DNA from: Firmicutes bacterium UBA5493
Lineage (GTDB): Bacteria; Bacillota; Limnochordia; Darwinibacteriales; Darwinibacteriaceae
Direction: 5' to 3'
Length of the DNA: 64,000 bases
Assembly: GCA_002424045.1 (NCBI GenBank)
Contig: DIPH01000042.1
Span: 4,082-68,081, forward strand
The first letter of the stretch is position 1; each line of letters opens with the position of its first letter. This document shows, piece after piece, positions 37,880 to 47,002 of this stretch. Made by a program: the position numbers and the translations under genes. Below the pieces are notes generated by a model, which made no database searches, was not told the DNA's origin, and saw nothing but the letters and a program-made list of their open reading frames with translations.

Positions 37880-40333
37880 GTGGGTGAGGATAGATTGAAC
37901 AATAAAGCCGAACAAAAAAAGATGTTCCGCGTGGCCTTAGAGACGAAGGTCCAGAGAATGTTCGGGCGTAGCATAAGAGGTGCTTCCGACGACCAGATTT
38001 TCCAAGCTATTTCCCAGGTTGTTTCGGATCTGGTGAAAGAGCAGAGAGCCTATTCGCGAGAATTGATGCGGGGCCACCATGGTAAGGAGCTCTACTACCT
38101 GTCCATGGAGTTTCTGATGGGTCGGGCACTTGGCAACAACCTGATTAATTTAGGGTTAGAGGATTTGGTTGCAGAAGTCTGCGTTGAGCTTGGGCTCGAG
38201 CTGGGAGAACTTCAGGAGAGTGAGCCAGACCCAGGGCTAGGTAATGGTGGTTTAGGGCGTCTAGCGGCCTGTTTTATGGATTCCTTGGCTAGCTTGGGTT
38301 ACAAGGCCACAGGATGTGGTATTCGCTACGAGTATGGTTTGTTCCAGCAAAAGATCATCGATGGCTATCAGGTGGAGGTATCGGATCCTTGGTTGGAAAA
38401 TGGATCCAGCTGGGAGATAGCCCTGCCAGAAGAGACAGAAATCGTCAAGTTTGGAGGCTTTGTGGAAGTCACTGAAGGCGATGGGCGACTCGTCTATGAA
38501 CACAAAGGATATCAATCTGTACGGGCTGTGCCCTACGAAATGCCCATTTTGGGCTATGACTCCGATGTGGTGAATTCACTGCGCTTGTGGGCTGCCCGGG
38601 CCACGAAGCATTTGGATATGAGCCTCTTCGGTCAGGGTAAGTACCTCGATGCCCTGGAAGAAAAGGAACTGGCTGAAGTGATTTCCAAGGTCCTTTATCC
38701 CGATGACAACCATCCCGAAGGCAAGGCCCTTCGCCTCAAACAGCAGTACTTTTTCGTTTCCGCTAGCATCCAGAGCATTGTGCGCAAGTATCGAAATCAG
38801 TATGGAGCGGATTTTGCTGAGTTTCCCGAGCATGTTGTAGTCCACATCAATGACACCCATCCCGCTTTAGCCATTCCAGAGCTTATGCGTATTCTTTTGG
38901 ATGAAGAGGGCTTAGATTGGGATCAAGCCTGGAAGATCACAAAGAGCACCTTTGCCTATACCAACCACACGATTTTGGAAGAAGCCTTGGAACGGTGGCC
39001 CGAAGGTTTATTTAGAGACCTTCTGCCCCGGCTTTGGGACATTGTCTACGAAATCAACGAGCGCTTTTGCGCCTCTCTCTGGGACCGTTATCCAGGTGAC
39101 TGGGATAAAATATCCCGCATGTCCATTATTGCCCATCATGAAGTGAAGATGGCTCACTTGTGTATCGTCGGATCCTTCTCCATCAATGGTGTGGCCCAGC
39201 TCCACAGCCAGATCCTCAAGGAACAGGTGTTTGCTGAATTTGCTGAATTTTACCCAGAGAAGTTTACCAATGTCACCAATGGGGTGACCTTTAGGCGCTT
39301 TTTGCTGAAAGCAAATAAAGGGTTATCGGAGCTCTTGGCCGATCGCATCGGCACCGGTTGGATCAAAAAGCCAGAGGAATTGAAGAAGTTCCTAGCCTAC
39401 CAAGACGATAGAGGGGCACAGGAGGTCTTAGCCCATATTCGCCACAGTAACAAAGTAGCTCTAGCCAAGTACATCTATGACCATAATCATGTGCGAGTTG
39501 ATCCAAACTCCATTTTTGATGTGCAGATTAAAAGGCTCCATGAGTATAAACGTCAGCTTCTAAACATCTTGCATGTTCTTTATTTGTACAATCGCCTCCT
39601 AGAAGACCCGGACTTTGCCATGCACCCTCGCACCTTCATTTTCGGTGCAAAAGCTGCGCCAGGTTATGGTATGGCCAAACTTATCATTAAGCTCATTCAT
39701 GACGTCGGTGAGAGAATCAACAATGATCGCAATATCGAGGACAAACTCAAGGTCGTGTTCTTGGAGAACTATCGCGTATCGCTGGCAGAAGTTATTATTC
39801 CAGCTTCCGATGTGAGTGAGCAAATCTCCACAGCAGGTAAAGAAGCCTCGGGAACAGGTAATATGAAGTTTATGCTTAACGGTGCTCTCACCATTGGAAC
39901 TCTAGATGGAGCCAATGTAGAAATTGACCAAGCCGTAGGGCGGGACAACATCTTCATCTTTGGTCTGACTGCTGCGGAAACCAACCAATATTATCTCGAT
40001 GGAACCTATCGCCCCTACGAGGTTTATCAGGCTGATCCCTACCTGAAGGAGGTTTTGGATCAACTGGTGAACGGCTTCATAAACGCCCAACATCTCGCTC
40101 TTTACCAGGATCTCCATCACAGCTTACTCCATGGCTGGGGTGGGATGGCCGACCCTTACTTTGTCCTGGCGGACTTTGCATCCTATCGGAGGGTCCATGA
40201 GGACATTAATCACCAATACCAACAGCCGGAATTATGGTGGAAGAAGGCGATTATCAATATTGGCAATGCGGGCTATTTTTCTAGTGACCGTACCATTGAA
40301 GAATATAATCAAAGGATCTGGAAATTGCATTAG
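37880..40333 (+). CDS. glgP: Glycogen/starch phosphorylase
   Basis: An 817-residue PLP enzyme that releases glucose-1-phosphate from glycogen. Motifs: YYLSMEFLMGRALGNNL near the N-terminus, NGGLGRLAACFMDSLASL, HINDTHPALAIPELMR, and the PLP-Lys block EASGTGNMKFMLNGA. The length is normal. The start is GTG 37880 or TTG 37895; the latter has GTGAGGAT at a better distance. The product feeds the phosphoglucomutase encoded at 45266. Confidence 0.95.
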   Translation: MGEDRLNNKAEQKKMFRVALETKVQRMFGRSIRGASDDQIFQAISQVVSDLVKEQRAYSRELMRGHHGKELYYLSMEFLMGRALGNNLINLGLEDLVAEVCVELGLELGELQESEPDPGLGNGGLGRLAACFMDSLASLGYKATGCGIRYEYGLFQQKIIDGYQVEVSDPWLENGSSWEIALPEETEIVKFGGFVEVTEGDGRLVYEHKGYQSVRAVPYEMPILGYDSDVVNSLRLWAARATKHLDMSLFGQGKYLDALEEKELAEVISKVLYPDDNHPEGKALRLKQQYFFVSASIQSIVRKYRNQYGADFAEFPEHVVVHINDTHPALAIPELMRILLDEEGLDWDQAWKITKSTFAYTNHTILEEALERWPEGLFRDLLPRLWDIVYEINERFCASLWDRYPGDWDKISRMSIIAHHEVKMAHLCIVGSFSINGVAQLHSQILKEQVFAEFAEFYPEKFTNVTNGVTFRRFLLKANKGLSELLADRIGTGWIKKPEELKKFLAYQDDRGAQEVLAHIRHSNKVALAKYIYDHNHVRVDPNSIFDVQIKRLHEYKRQLLNILHVLYLYNRLLEDPDFAMHPRTFIFGAKAAPGYGMAKLIIKLIHDVGERINNDRNIEDKLKVVFLENYRVSLAEVIIPASDVSEQISTAGKEASGTGNMKFMLNGALTIGTLDGANVEIDQAVGRDNIFIFGLTAAETNQYYLDGTYRPYEVYQADPYLKEVLDQLVNGFINAQHLALYQDLHHSLLHGWGGMADPYFVLADFASYRRVHEDINHQYQQPELWWKKAIINIGNAGYFSSDRTIEEYNQRIWKLH

Positions 40334-40344
40334 GAGGCATAGCT

Positions 40345-41103
40345 ATGAACATGAACAGACATCCCATTGCTCTGCAGCTCTATTCTTTGCGGGATTTGGC
40401 AAGGGTGAGTTTTGTGGACGTATTAGAGTTAACGTCCCAGCTCGGATATGAAGGGGTGGAGTTTGCGGGTTATGGCGGATTGTCCAGCGGTGAGATGAAA
40501 GAACACCTCCAGCGTTTGGGTCTTCAGGCTGTAAGTAGCCACGTGTCGTTTGAACGTCTCAAGAATCATCTGGAGGAAGAAATCGCCTACAATCGCGAAT
40601 TTGGGAATGACACCTTAGTGTGTCCCGCGCCACCACCAGGTTTTATAAGAAACGCCGAAAACTGGCGCGATTTTGCCCGTGAACTCACTACCATGGGGAA
40701 ACAGGCATCTGATCAAGGTTTTAGGCTGGGTTATCATAATCATAGCTGGGAGTTTGAGATCTTCAGCGACGCCTATGCCCTCGATCTTCTCTTTGAAGCC
40801 GCTGATTCTCGCTATGTGTTTGCCCAACTTGACCTAGGCTGGGTGCTCCATGGGGGAGAGGATCCCGCGAATTATCTGCGCAAGATGGCTGGTCACTGTC
40901 CTCTCGTTCATATCAAGGACTTTGATCAAAACAACAAGCAAACCGATGTAGGCTGTGGGGTGTTGAATGTAGAGAATGTGCTTGAGGCTGCCTTAGATGC
41001 AGAGGTGGAGTGGCTGATCTTAGAGACAGAGGAGTACAGAATTTCACCGGAAGAAAGCGTCAGAGCTGGCCTCATTAATCTGAAAAAGGCCCAGAACAAG
41101 TAG
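40345..41103 (+). CDS. Sugar isomerase/epimerase-like TIM barrel protein
   Basis: A 252-residue protein of the xylose-isomerase-like AP2 superfamily: IALQLYSLRDLARVSFVDVL, LGYEGVEFAGYGG, LGYHNHSWEFE (metal His), FAQLDLGWVLHGGEDP (metal Asp) and CPLVHIKDFDQNN (metal His/Asp). It should isomerise or epimerise a sugar or polyol; the substrate is unknown. It starts 11 nt after glgP and probably shares its transcript, ending at a terminator. Confidence 0.85.
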   Translation: MNMNRHPIALQLYSLRDLARVSFVDVLELTSQLGYEGVEFAGYGGLSSGEMKEHLQRLGLQAVSSHVSFERLKNHLEEEIAYNREFGNDTLVCPAPPPGFIRNAENWRDFARELTTMGKQASDQGFRLGYHNHSWEFEIFSDAYALDLLFEAADSRYVFAQLDLGWVLHGGEDPANYLRKMAGHCPLVHIKDFDQNNKQTDVGCGVLNVENVLEAALDAEVEWLILETEEYRISPEESVRAGLINLKKAQNK

Positions 41104-41122
41104 TCTAGGCGAAGGGTAGAAG

Positions 41123-41147
41123 AGTCGACCGAAGGGTCGGCTTTTTT
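41123..41147 (+). terminator. Terminator after the glgP pair
   Basis: AGTCGACC and GGTCGGCT pair around GAAG, followed by a T-run. Confidence 0.8.
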
Positions 41148-41202
41148 ATATTCTCCTTCATTTTGGTTATACTAGGCAAAAGTGGAAGGGAGTTATGGGG
41201 TT

Positions 41203-42738
41203 ATGTTCTTTTGGAAGCGTGCTAAGGGAGAACAGCCGAAAACAAGGGATTTAGACCGCCTCAGCACCTCCCTTGAGACCAATCTAAAGTGGTTGAGAAG
41301 CAACCTTTTTGCCGATGACGACACCATCGTTTATCGCCGCTTCAAGACCAAAGAACCAACGCGACAATGTGTCTTGATTCATGCTAATAACATGACCAAG
41401 CATGAATTCTTAAGTGACTATATCGTCAGACCCCTCATGATCAGCTCCTTGCCCAGGGAACTCCATGGTCAAAGACTGATTCAGCACATCACAGAACAGG
41501 TGATCCAGTCCGATGGTGCAACCGTCTTTAGTAGCTATGAGAAGCTGGCCGAAGGTGTGGTGGCTGGGGCTGGGGCTGTCTTAGTGGAAGGATGCAACCT
41601 GGGCATTTCCGTTGATGCTCAGGGATGGGAAAAGCGGTCGGTGACGGAGCCGCAGACAGAAAGTGTAGTGCGGGGACCCAGACAAGGGTTTACAGAAGAC
41701 TTAGGGGTAAACGTAAGCCTAGTGCGCCGTAAGATCCTAAGCCCCGAGTTAAAAGTGAGAATGATGGATGTGGGTCTGCAAACTAGGACTAAGGTGGCCA
41801 TTATGTATGTCGAAGGGATTGCCCCCAAGGAACTGGTGGATGAGGTGTTCCAAAGGATTGAACGCATTGAGACCGATGCTATTTTGGAATCGGGATACAT
41901 AGAAGAGTTTATACGAGACAGCCCTAACTGTCCTTTTCCCACCATTGGACATACGGAAAGACCTGATAGGGTCGCGGGCAAGATCTTAGAGGGGCGGGTG
42001 GCAGTCTTAGTGGATGGAACACCCTTTGCACTGACGATGCCTTTTCTTTTTGTGGAAGCCTTCCAAGCCAATGAAGATTATTTTCATCATTGGATGGTAG
42101 CGAGTTTCCACCGGACGTTACGTTATATCAGCTTTTTCTTGACAACAAGTACGCCAGGGCTGTACCTGGCTCTGGTTACCCACCATCCTCAGTTGATACC
42201 CATGAGCCTTTCGATTAGCATCGCGGCAGCCCGGAAAAATGTGCCCTTTCCTGCCATGGTGGAAGTGATCGCCATGGGCTTGGTCTTCGAAATTTTGAGA
42301 GAGGGTGGTGTGCGATTGCCGAAACCTGTGGGCCAAGCCATTAGTATTGTGGGGGCTATTGTCTTAGGAGAAGCTGCGGTAGGTGCTAGCTTAGTCAGTG
42401 CTCCTATGATCATTGTAGTTGGGGTTACGGGGGTGGCAGGTTTTGTGGTTTCGAAACTCAATGACACGGCCGTTTTGATCCGCATTCTACTGGTATTCAC
42501 CTCCGCTGTATTGGGTCTCTATGGCTTCCTTTTTGGCATTATGGGTATTATGGTTCAATTGGCGTCCATGGAATCCTTTGGCATTCCCTATCTATCGTCA
42601 CTTACGTCACTGACCATTCAGGGTTCGAAAGATACCGTCATCCGGCTACCATGGTGGCGGATGGTTCTGCGTCCCAGGCATCTTGCACCTAAGAATAGGG
42701 AGCGTTTACATCGTCAATCAAGGAGTAAAACGAAATGA
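41203..42738 (+). CDS. Spore germination receptor subunit A (GerAA family)
   Basis: A 511-residue protein. ATG 41203 is chosen (AAGGGAG upstream); a GTG seven codons before is possible. The N-terminal hydrophilic domain (about 1-270) has the GerA motifs NCPFPTIGHTERPD and GRVAVLVDGTPFALTMPFLF, followed by about five helices (RYISFFLTTSTPGLYLAL, VEVIAMGLVFEILREGGVRL). GerAA subunits sit in the inner spore membrane and help sense germinants. It is first in a four-gene ger operon, with a TATACT box at 41168. Confidence 0.93.
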   Translation: MFFWKRAKGEQPKTRDLDRLSTSLETNLKWLRSNLFADDDTIVYRRFKTKEPTRQCVLIHANNMTKHEFLSDYIVRPLMISSLPRELHGQRLIQHITEQVIQSDGATVFSSYEKLAEGVVAGAGAVLVEGCNLGISVDAQGWEKRSVTEPQTESVVRGPRQGFTEDLGVNVSLVRRKILSPELKVRMMDVGLQTRTKVAIMYVEGIAPKELVDEVFQRIERIETDAILESGYIEEFIRDSPNCPFPTIGHTERPDRVAGKILEGRVAVLVDGTPFALTMPFLFVEAFQANEDYFHHWMVASFHRTLRYISFFLTTSTPGLYLALVTHHPQLIPMSLSISIAAARKNVPFPAMVEVIAMGLVFEILREGGVRLPKPVGQAISIVGAIVLGEAAVGASLVSAPMIIVVGVTGVAGFVVSKLNDTAVLIRILLVFTSAVLGLYGFLFGIMGIMVQLASMESFGIPYLSSLTSLTIQGSKDTVIRLPWWRMVLRPRHLAPKNRERLHRQSRSKTK

Positions 42739-43886
42739 AGAAGGACTTAGCGCGAGTTTTCTTCCTGTGTGCCGTAACTCTTCTAACGACGGGTTGTTGG
42801 GACTATACTGAAATCGAATTGCGGGATTTTGTGGTAGGAGCTGGAGTGGATGCGGTGGAGCCGAAGGTCATCGTGATTACCGAGATGGCCAAGTCCACAG
42901 GAACCGGGCAAGAAGCCGAATTTCGACCCGTAGTACTTACTACAGAGGCCAGGAGCTTAACCAGCGGGGCTCACAATCTAGCGAATCCGTCGGGAATGGA
43001 GATCTTCTGGGCCCATGCTCAGGTGTTTCTCGTTTCTGAAGAGGTGGCCCAGGGAGGGATGCTCACCATTTTGGAGCCCATCATTCGTGCTAGAGACCTA
43101 CGAAGTACGATGTATCTCCTAGTGGCTAAAGACTGCACAGTGGAGGAAGTCTTTAAGAGCAAACCGCCCTTATTGACCGGGGTGAGCCAGCACCTAACGA
43201 GCATTATTCGCTTATCCGCTATTAGTGCTGACTTTGTACCCCAGCAACTATGGCAATTTACCGGTGATTTGGCTGCTCCCGGCATTTCTGCAACACTTCC
43301 AGCCGTAGAGCTTGTACATGAAGGAGGGAATCTAATGCCTGTGGTTAGGGGGGCTGCCGTCTTCAAGCTTGACCGCATGATAGGATGGCTTTCAAAGGAA
43401 GAAACGCAGATCCTTGCCCTCCTTAAAGGTGAGAGTGAGGGGGGTTTTTTTGTCATGGACACCGAGATAAAGGGCAATACGACAGCCATAACCTACGAGT
43501 TTCGCGGTAGCCAACTGAAAACCAAGCCAATCGTTGACGGTGAGAGGGTAGAGATGAAAGTGAGCTTAAGTTTGCAGCTTGGTGTTGCGGGTACAAGGGG
43601 TGCAGACGTTGACTTTTCTGATCCCGCAGTTGTAAGAGGCGTGGAGGAACAGGTGGCTAGGTACTTTACACGGCGCATAAGGGATTTTTTGCGGTTGATT
43701 CAAGAGGACTATAATAGTGATATCTTGGGCTTTGGGCGACTTTTATGGAGGCGGGAACCAGCAACATGGCGGAAGATTGAAAGTGACTGGGATGCAGTTT
43801 TTCGAGGCCTTCCAGTGGACGTTGAAGTGGATTGTAGGATTGCCTTTACGGGCTTTCGCGCTCAACCCATCAAGATGAGGAACTAA
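42735..43886 (+). CDS. Spore germination receptor lipoprotein (GerAC family)
   Basis: A 383-residue lipoprotein: signal with lipobox LTTGC, lipid Cys21, then WDYTEIELRDFVVGAGVD, the family opening. The C-terminus has QLGVAGTRGADVDFSD and EEQVARYFTRRIRDFLRL as in Ger(x)C. It forms the peripheral subunit of the germinant receptor outside the inner membrane. Its ATG overlaps the stop of the A subunit (ATGA). Confidence 0.93.
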   Translation: MKKDLARVFFLCAVTLLTTGCWDYTEIELRDFVVGAGVDAVEPKVIVITEMAKSTGTGQEAEFRPVVLTTEARSLTSGAHNLANPSGMEIFWAHAQVFLVSEEVAQGGMLTILEPIIRARDLRSTMYLLVAKDCTVEEVFKSKPPLLTGVSQHLTSIIRLSAISADFVPQQLWQFTGDLAAPGISATLPAVELVHEGGNLMPVVRGAAVFKLDRMIGWLSKEETQILALLKGESEGGFFVMDTEIKGNTTAITYEFRGSQLKTKPIVDGERVEMKVSLSLQLGVAGTRGADVDFSDPAVVRGVEEQVARYFTRRIRDFLRLIQEDYNSDILGFGRLLWRREPATWRKIESDWDAVFRGLPVDVEVDCRIAFTGFRAQPIKMRN

Positions 43887-43887
43887 G

Positions 43888-44097
43888 ATGGTAATTCTCA
43901 TAATCTTTGGCTATGTTGTGGTGGGAGGAGTGGAGCTACTCCTCTGGAAAGAGCGCCCATGGCAGAAAGTCTTGGTCTATCTCCTATTGCTTTCGGCGGC
44001 AGCCACGTTTTCGGTGCTATTGGCAATAGATGTGCGACTACCGGTCCCTGAGCCGCTGGGCACTCTCAGGAATTGGCTGCAAAAGCTTTGGCAGTGA
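43888..44097 (+). CDS. Small two-helix ger-operon protein (D-subunit-like)
   Basis: A 69-residue protein with two helices (ILIIFGYVVVGGVELLLW and VLVYLLLLSAAATFSVLLA) and a short tail. It starts one nt after the C-subunit stop and lies 17 nt before the B subunit. Small two-helix D subunits of about 70-75 residues are known beside some Bacillus ger operons, where they modulate germination. Identity by sequence cannot be shown; topology and position support it. Confidence 0.65.
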   Translation: MVILIIFGYVVVGGVELLLWKERPWQKVLVYLLLLSAAATFSVLLAIDVRLPVPEPLGTLRNWLQKLWQ

Positions 44098-44114
44098 GGT
44101 GATCGGTTATTGTG

Positions 44115-45227
44115 ATGAATGAATCTGTGCCTGAGAGGCAGGGTATCGCTCTTGTGTTCCTATTCATTGTGGGCGACTCCTTTGTCTTTGGGCTAGCCCG
44201 TTGGGCTGGTCGGGACCTCTGGCTCTCCTTTTTGGTCGCCATCGTTTTGGCCTCACCCCTGATTCTGGTCTATGGACGTTTGGGTAGCCTCATGCATGGA
44301 CAGCCCTTTAGTGAAGCATTGCCTCGACTCTTGGGTAAGTGGCCTTCGCGCTTAGTGGCCCTGACTTACAGCGCTTATGCCTGGCGTCTGGGCTGTTTTG
44401 TTACAGGTGATATTACTAACTTTGTGCAAGCGGTGTCCTTGCCCGACACCCCTCAGGTTGTGATGGCCTTTGGTTATGCCATACTTGTTCTCTGGGCTGT
44501 TAAAGAAGGTATAGAGGTGCTGGCGCGTTTTAGTTCTGTGATGATCATCGTTGTACTACTCATCTTGTTGACAGCTTTGGGCTTGGCAATGACGGAAGTA
44601 AACTTGCAGGAGTTCTTACCAATCATGTATGATGGTTTTTGGCCCGTTCTTCAAGGAGCCTTTCAGATCTTGGACTTCCCCCTCTTAGAAACCGTCCTTT
44701 TCATAGGGTTGGCAAACGCTTTAACGACCAAGAAAAGGTCGGCCTACAAGGTACTTATACCAGGATTTCTCCTTGCGGCTTTCTTTCTTATGCTATTCGC
44801 CAGCGCCAGTGTGGCGATTCTTGGTGAAGAAGCGTATATGACCAGCTATTTCCCTGTCTTTATGTCCACAGCCCGCATCGATATAGCCCTTTTTTTAACT
44901 CGCTTAGAAGCGGTTGTGGGTGTGACCTTTGCCATAGGGACCTTTTTGAAAATTTCCGTGTGCCTCTTGGTGGCAAGCAAGACCTTGGCACATACCCTAG
45001 GATTTTCCGATTATCGCTTCTTGGTTACGCCACTTGTTTTGAGCATTATCCCAGGTTCTCAATGGTTTGCTAAATCGATAATGGAGATGGAACAAAGCGC
45101 CACGAAGATCGTAGGGTTTACTGACGTTGTGGTGCAAGTTGCCCTACCTTTGGTAATGTGGATCGTAGCTGAGATCAGAATGTCTAAGGAGCGCAAAAAC
45201 AAAGCAGGGAAGCCAAGTGGTATCTAG
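44115..45227 (+). CDS. Spore germination receptor subunit B (GerAB family)
   Basis: A 370-residue protein with about ten helices of the APC-type transporter fold seen in GerAB: QGIALVFLFIVGDSFVFGLA at the start, then FVTGDITNFVQAVSLPDTP and LPIMYDGFWPVLQGAF. It is the membrane subunit that binds amino acid or other germinants. The start is ATG 44115, with an adjacent GTG 44112 as alternative. It is last in the ger operon, so the order is A-C-D-B. Confidence 0.92.
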   Translation: MNESVPERQGIALVFLFIVGDSFVFGLARWAGRDLWLSFLVAIVLASPLILVYGRLGSLMHGQPFSEALPRLLGKWPSRLVALTYSAYAWRLGCFVTGDITNFVQAVSLPDTPQVVMAFGYAILVLWAVKEGIEVLARFSSVMIIVVLLILLTALGLAMTEVNLQEFLPIMYDGFWPVLQGAFQILDFPLLETVLFIGLANALTTKKRSAYKVLIPGFLLAAFFLMLFASASVAILGEEAYMTSYFPVFMSTARIDIALFLTRLEAVVGVTFAIGTFLKISVCLLVASKTLAHTLGFSDYRFLVTPLVLSIIPGSQWFAKSIMEMEQSATKIVGFTDVVVQVALPLVMWIVAEIRMSKERKNKAGKPSGI

Positions 45228-45265
45228 AAGTATTCAACACGGATGAATGCAGGGAGGAGACGGGT

Positions 45266-46969
45266 ATGGAAGCACGACAACGCTATGAGGCTTGGCTTCA
45301 GGATCCAATGGTCGATGGGGATACCAAGGATGAGCTGCGTAATTTAGCCAACCATCCAGGTGAAATAGAGGATCGTTTTTTTAAGTGGCTGGGATTTGGA
45401 ACAGGAGGCTTACGCGGTAAACTGGGTGCTGGGTCCAACAGGATGAATATCTACACCGTACGCCTTGTGACCCAGGCGCTTGCGAATTATCTCAAGGATC
45501 AAGGAAAGGCCGAAGGTGGAGTAGCTATAGCCCATGATTCAAGACGCATGTCCAAGGAGTTCACCGAGGCTGCGGCCAGTGTACTAGTGGCGAATGGGAT
45601 TGGCGTTCATATATTTCCCGAGGTCGCTCCTACACCCTTGTTATCCTATGCAGTCCGCTATTGTAAGGCATCAGCTGGGATTGTAGTAACAGCCAGTCAT
45701 AATCCTCCTGCGTATAATGGGTACAAGGTCTATAATGAGCATGGCAATCAAATGCTGACAGACGAAGCACTGAGCATTAGCTCCCAAATGGGGAAGCTCG
45801 GCTTAGATAGTGTTGTAGTTGAGCCAAATCCTAAGGAGAACCCTCTCTGGCAGTGGCTCGGAGAAGAAGTCATTCAGGCCTACTACAGAGAGTTGCTCGA
45901 GATTGCGCCCCAGATAGGCAACACAGGGAGCCTGCGGGTTCTATATACCCCACTACATGGTACCGGCGGACGCTTTGTTCCAGAAATTCTGCACATGGCA
46001 GGTTTTAAGCAACTATCTACGGTGGAGCAACAGCTGATGCCCGATGGCAATTTCCCCACCGTGGAGTACCCCAATCCAGAAGACCCCAGCGCTTTCAAAC
46101 TGGCATTTACTCAAGCAGGCGGGGAACCCTGTGATCTGATTATCGCAACGGATCCAGATGCGGACCGCATGGGGGTAGCTGTGGATCAAGGGGGGAAGTG
46201 GGTACTTCTGAACGGAAACCAAGTGGGGGTTTTGCTCACAGACTTCCTTTTGGCCCACTTAGAGCCTGAGCAATTAGGTCGATCTGTGATCATTAAGACG
46301 ATTGTAACAACGGACATGGTACGATCTATTGCCAAGAAATATGGGGCTGAAGTGAGGGATACCCTCACTGGATTTAAGTATATCGGAGCCCTCATGGATC
46401 GTTTGCCAGCGGAGAACAAGGAGTTTGTCTTTGGCTTTGAAGAAAGCTATGGCTACCTAGCAGGGACCGCTGTAAGGGATAAAGATGCTGTTTTGGCGAG
46501 CCTCCTTATTGCCCAAGTAGCAGCTTTTTACCAGGGGAAAGGTTTGACTTTGGTGGACCGTTTAGAGGAGCTCTTGGCCGAATATGGCTACTATCTCCAG
46601 GACCTAGTCTCCTATTCCTTTGCCACCAGTCTAGAGGCAGAGCGTTCCCGGGAGTTTATTCGGCAGCTACAAACAGAGCCCATCACGATGATAGGACCCG
46701 AGCGTGTAGTAGAAATATTGAATTACGGCACCAGTATTCATCTTGATCTGCGTACGCAAGAGGAGAGTGTGATTTTGCTGCCCAAGGAAGGGGTATTGCA
46801 GTGGATTACTGAAGGGGGGAGCAAAGTGACGCTCAGACCTTCGGGTACCGAACCTAAGATGAAGTTGTACTTGGAAGTGCGGGGTGAAGACCGCCTAGAA
46901 GCACAAGAAAAGCTTCTGGCAATCAAAGAAACCTTCCATGACCTGGTGCGCTCTGGCTTAGAAGCTTAA
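45266..46969 (+). CDS. pgcA: Phosphoglucomutase/phosphomannomutase
   Basis: A 567-residue alpha-D-phosphohexomutase with all four active-site loops: catalytic Ser in VTASHNPPAYNGYK, metal loop ATDPDADRMG, sugar loop FGFEESYGYLAG and phosphate loop LRPSGTEPKMKLYLE. It interconverts glucose-1- and glucose-6-phosphate. The length is typical of PgcA. Start ATG 45266 follows GGGAGGAGACGG. It ends at a strong terminator. Confidence 0.95.
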   Translation: MEARQRYEAWLQDPMVDGDTKDELRNLANHPGEIEDRFFKWLGFGTGGLRGKLGAGSNRMNIYTVRLVTQALANYLKDQGKAEGGVAIAHDSRRMSKEFTEAAASVLVANGIGVHIFPEVAPTPLLSYAVRYCKASAGIVVTASHNPPAYNGYKVYNEHGNQMLTDEALSISSQMGKLGLDSVVVEPNPKENPLWQWLGEEVIQAYYRELLEIAPQIGNTGSLRVLYTPLHGTGGRFVPEILHMAGFKQLSTVEQQLMPDGNFPTVEYPNPEDPSAFKLAFTQAGGEPCDLIIATDPDADRMGVAVDQGGKWVLLNGNQVGVLLTDFLLAHLEPEQLGRSVIIKTIVTTDMVRSIAKKYGAEVRDTLTGFKYIGALMDRLPAENKEFVFGFEESYGYLAGTAVRDKDAVLASLLIAQVAAFYQGKGLTLVDRLEELLAEYGYYLQDLVSYSFATSLEAERSREFIRQLQTEPITMIGPERVVEILNYGTSIHLDLRTQEESVILLPKEGVLQWITEGGSKVTLRPSGTEPKMKLYLEVRGEDRLEAQEKLLAIKETFHDLVRSGLEA

Positions 46970-46976
46970 AACAAGA

Positions 46977-47002
46977 GGTACCCATAGGTGGGTACCTTTT
47001 TT
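46977..47002. terminator. Terminator of pgcA
   Basis: GGTACCCA and TGGGTACC with loop TAGG, then six T. The converging gene's stop codon (47001-47003) touches the T-run. Confidence 0.9.
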
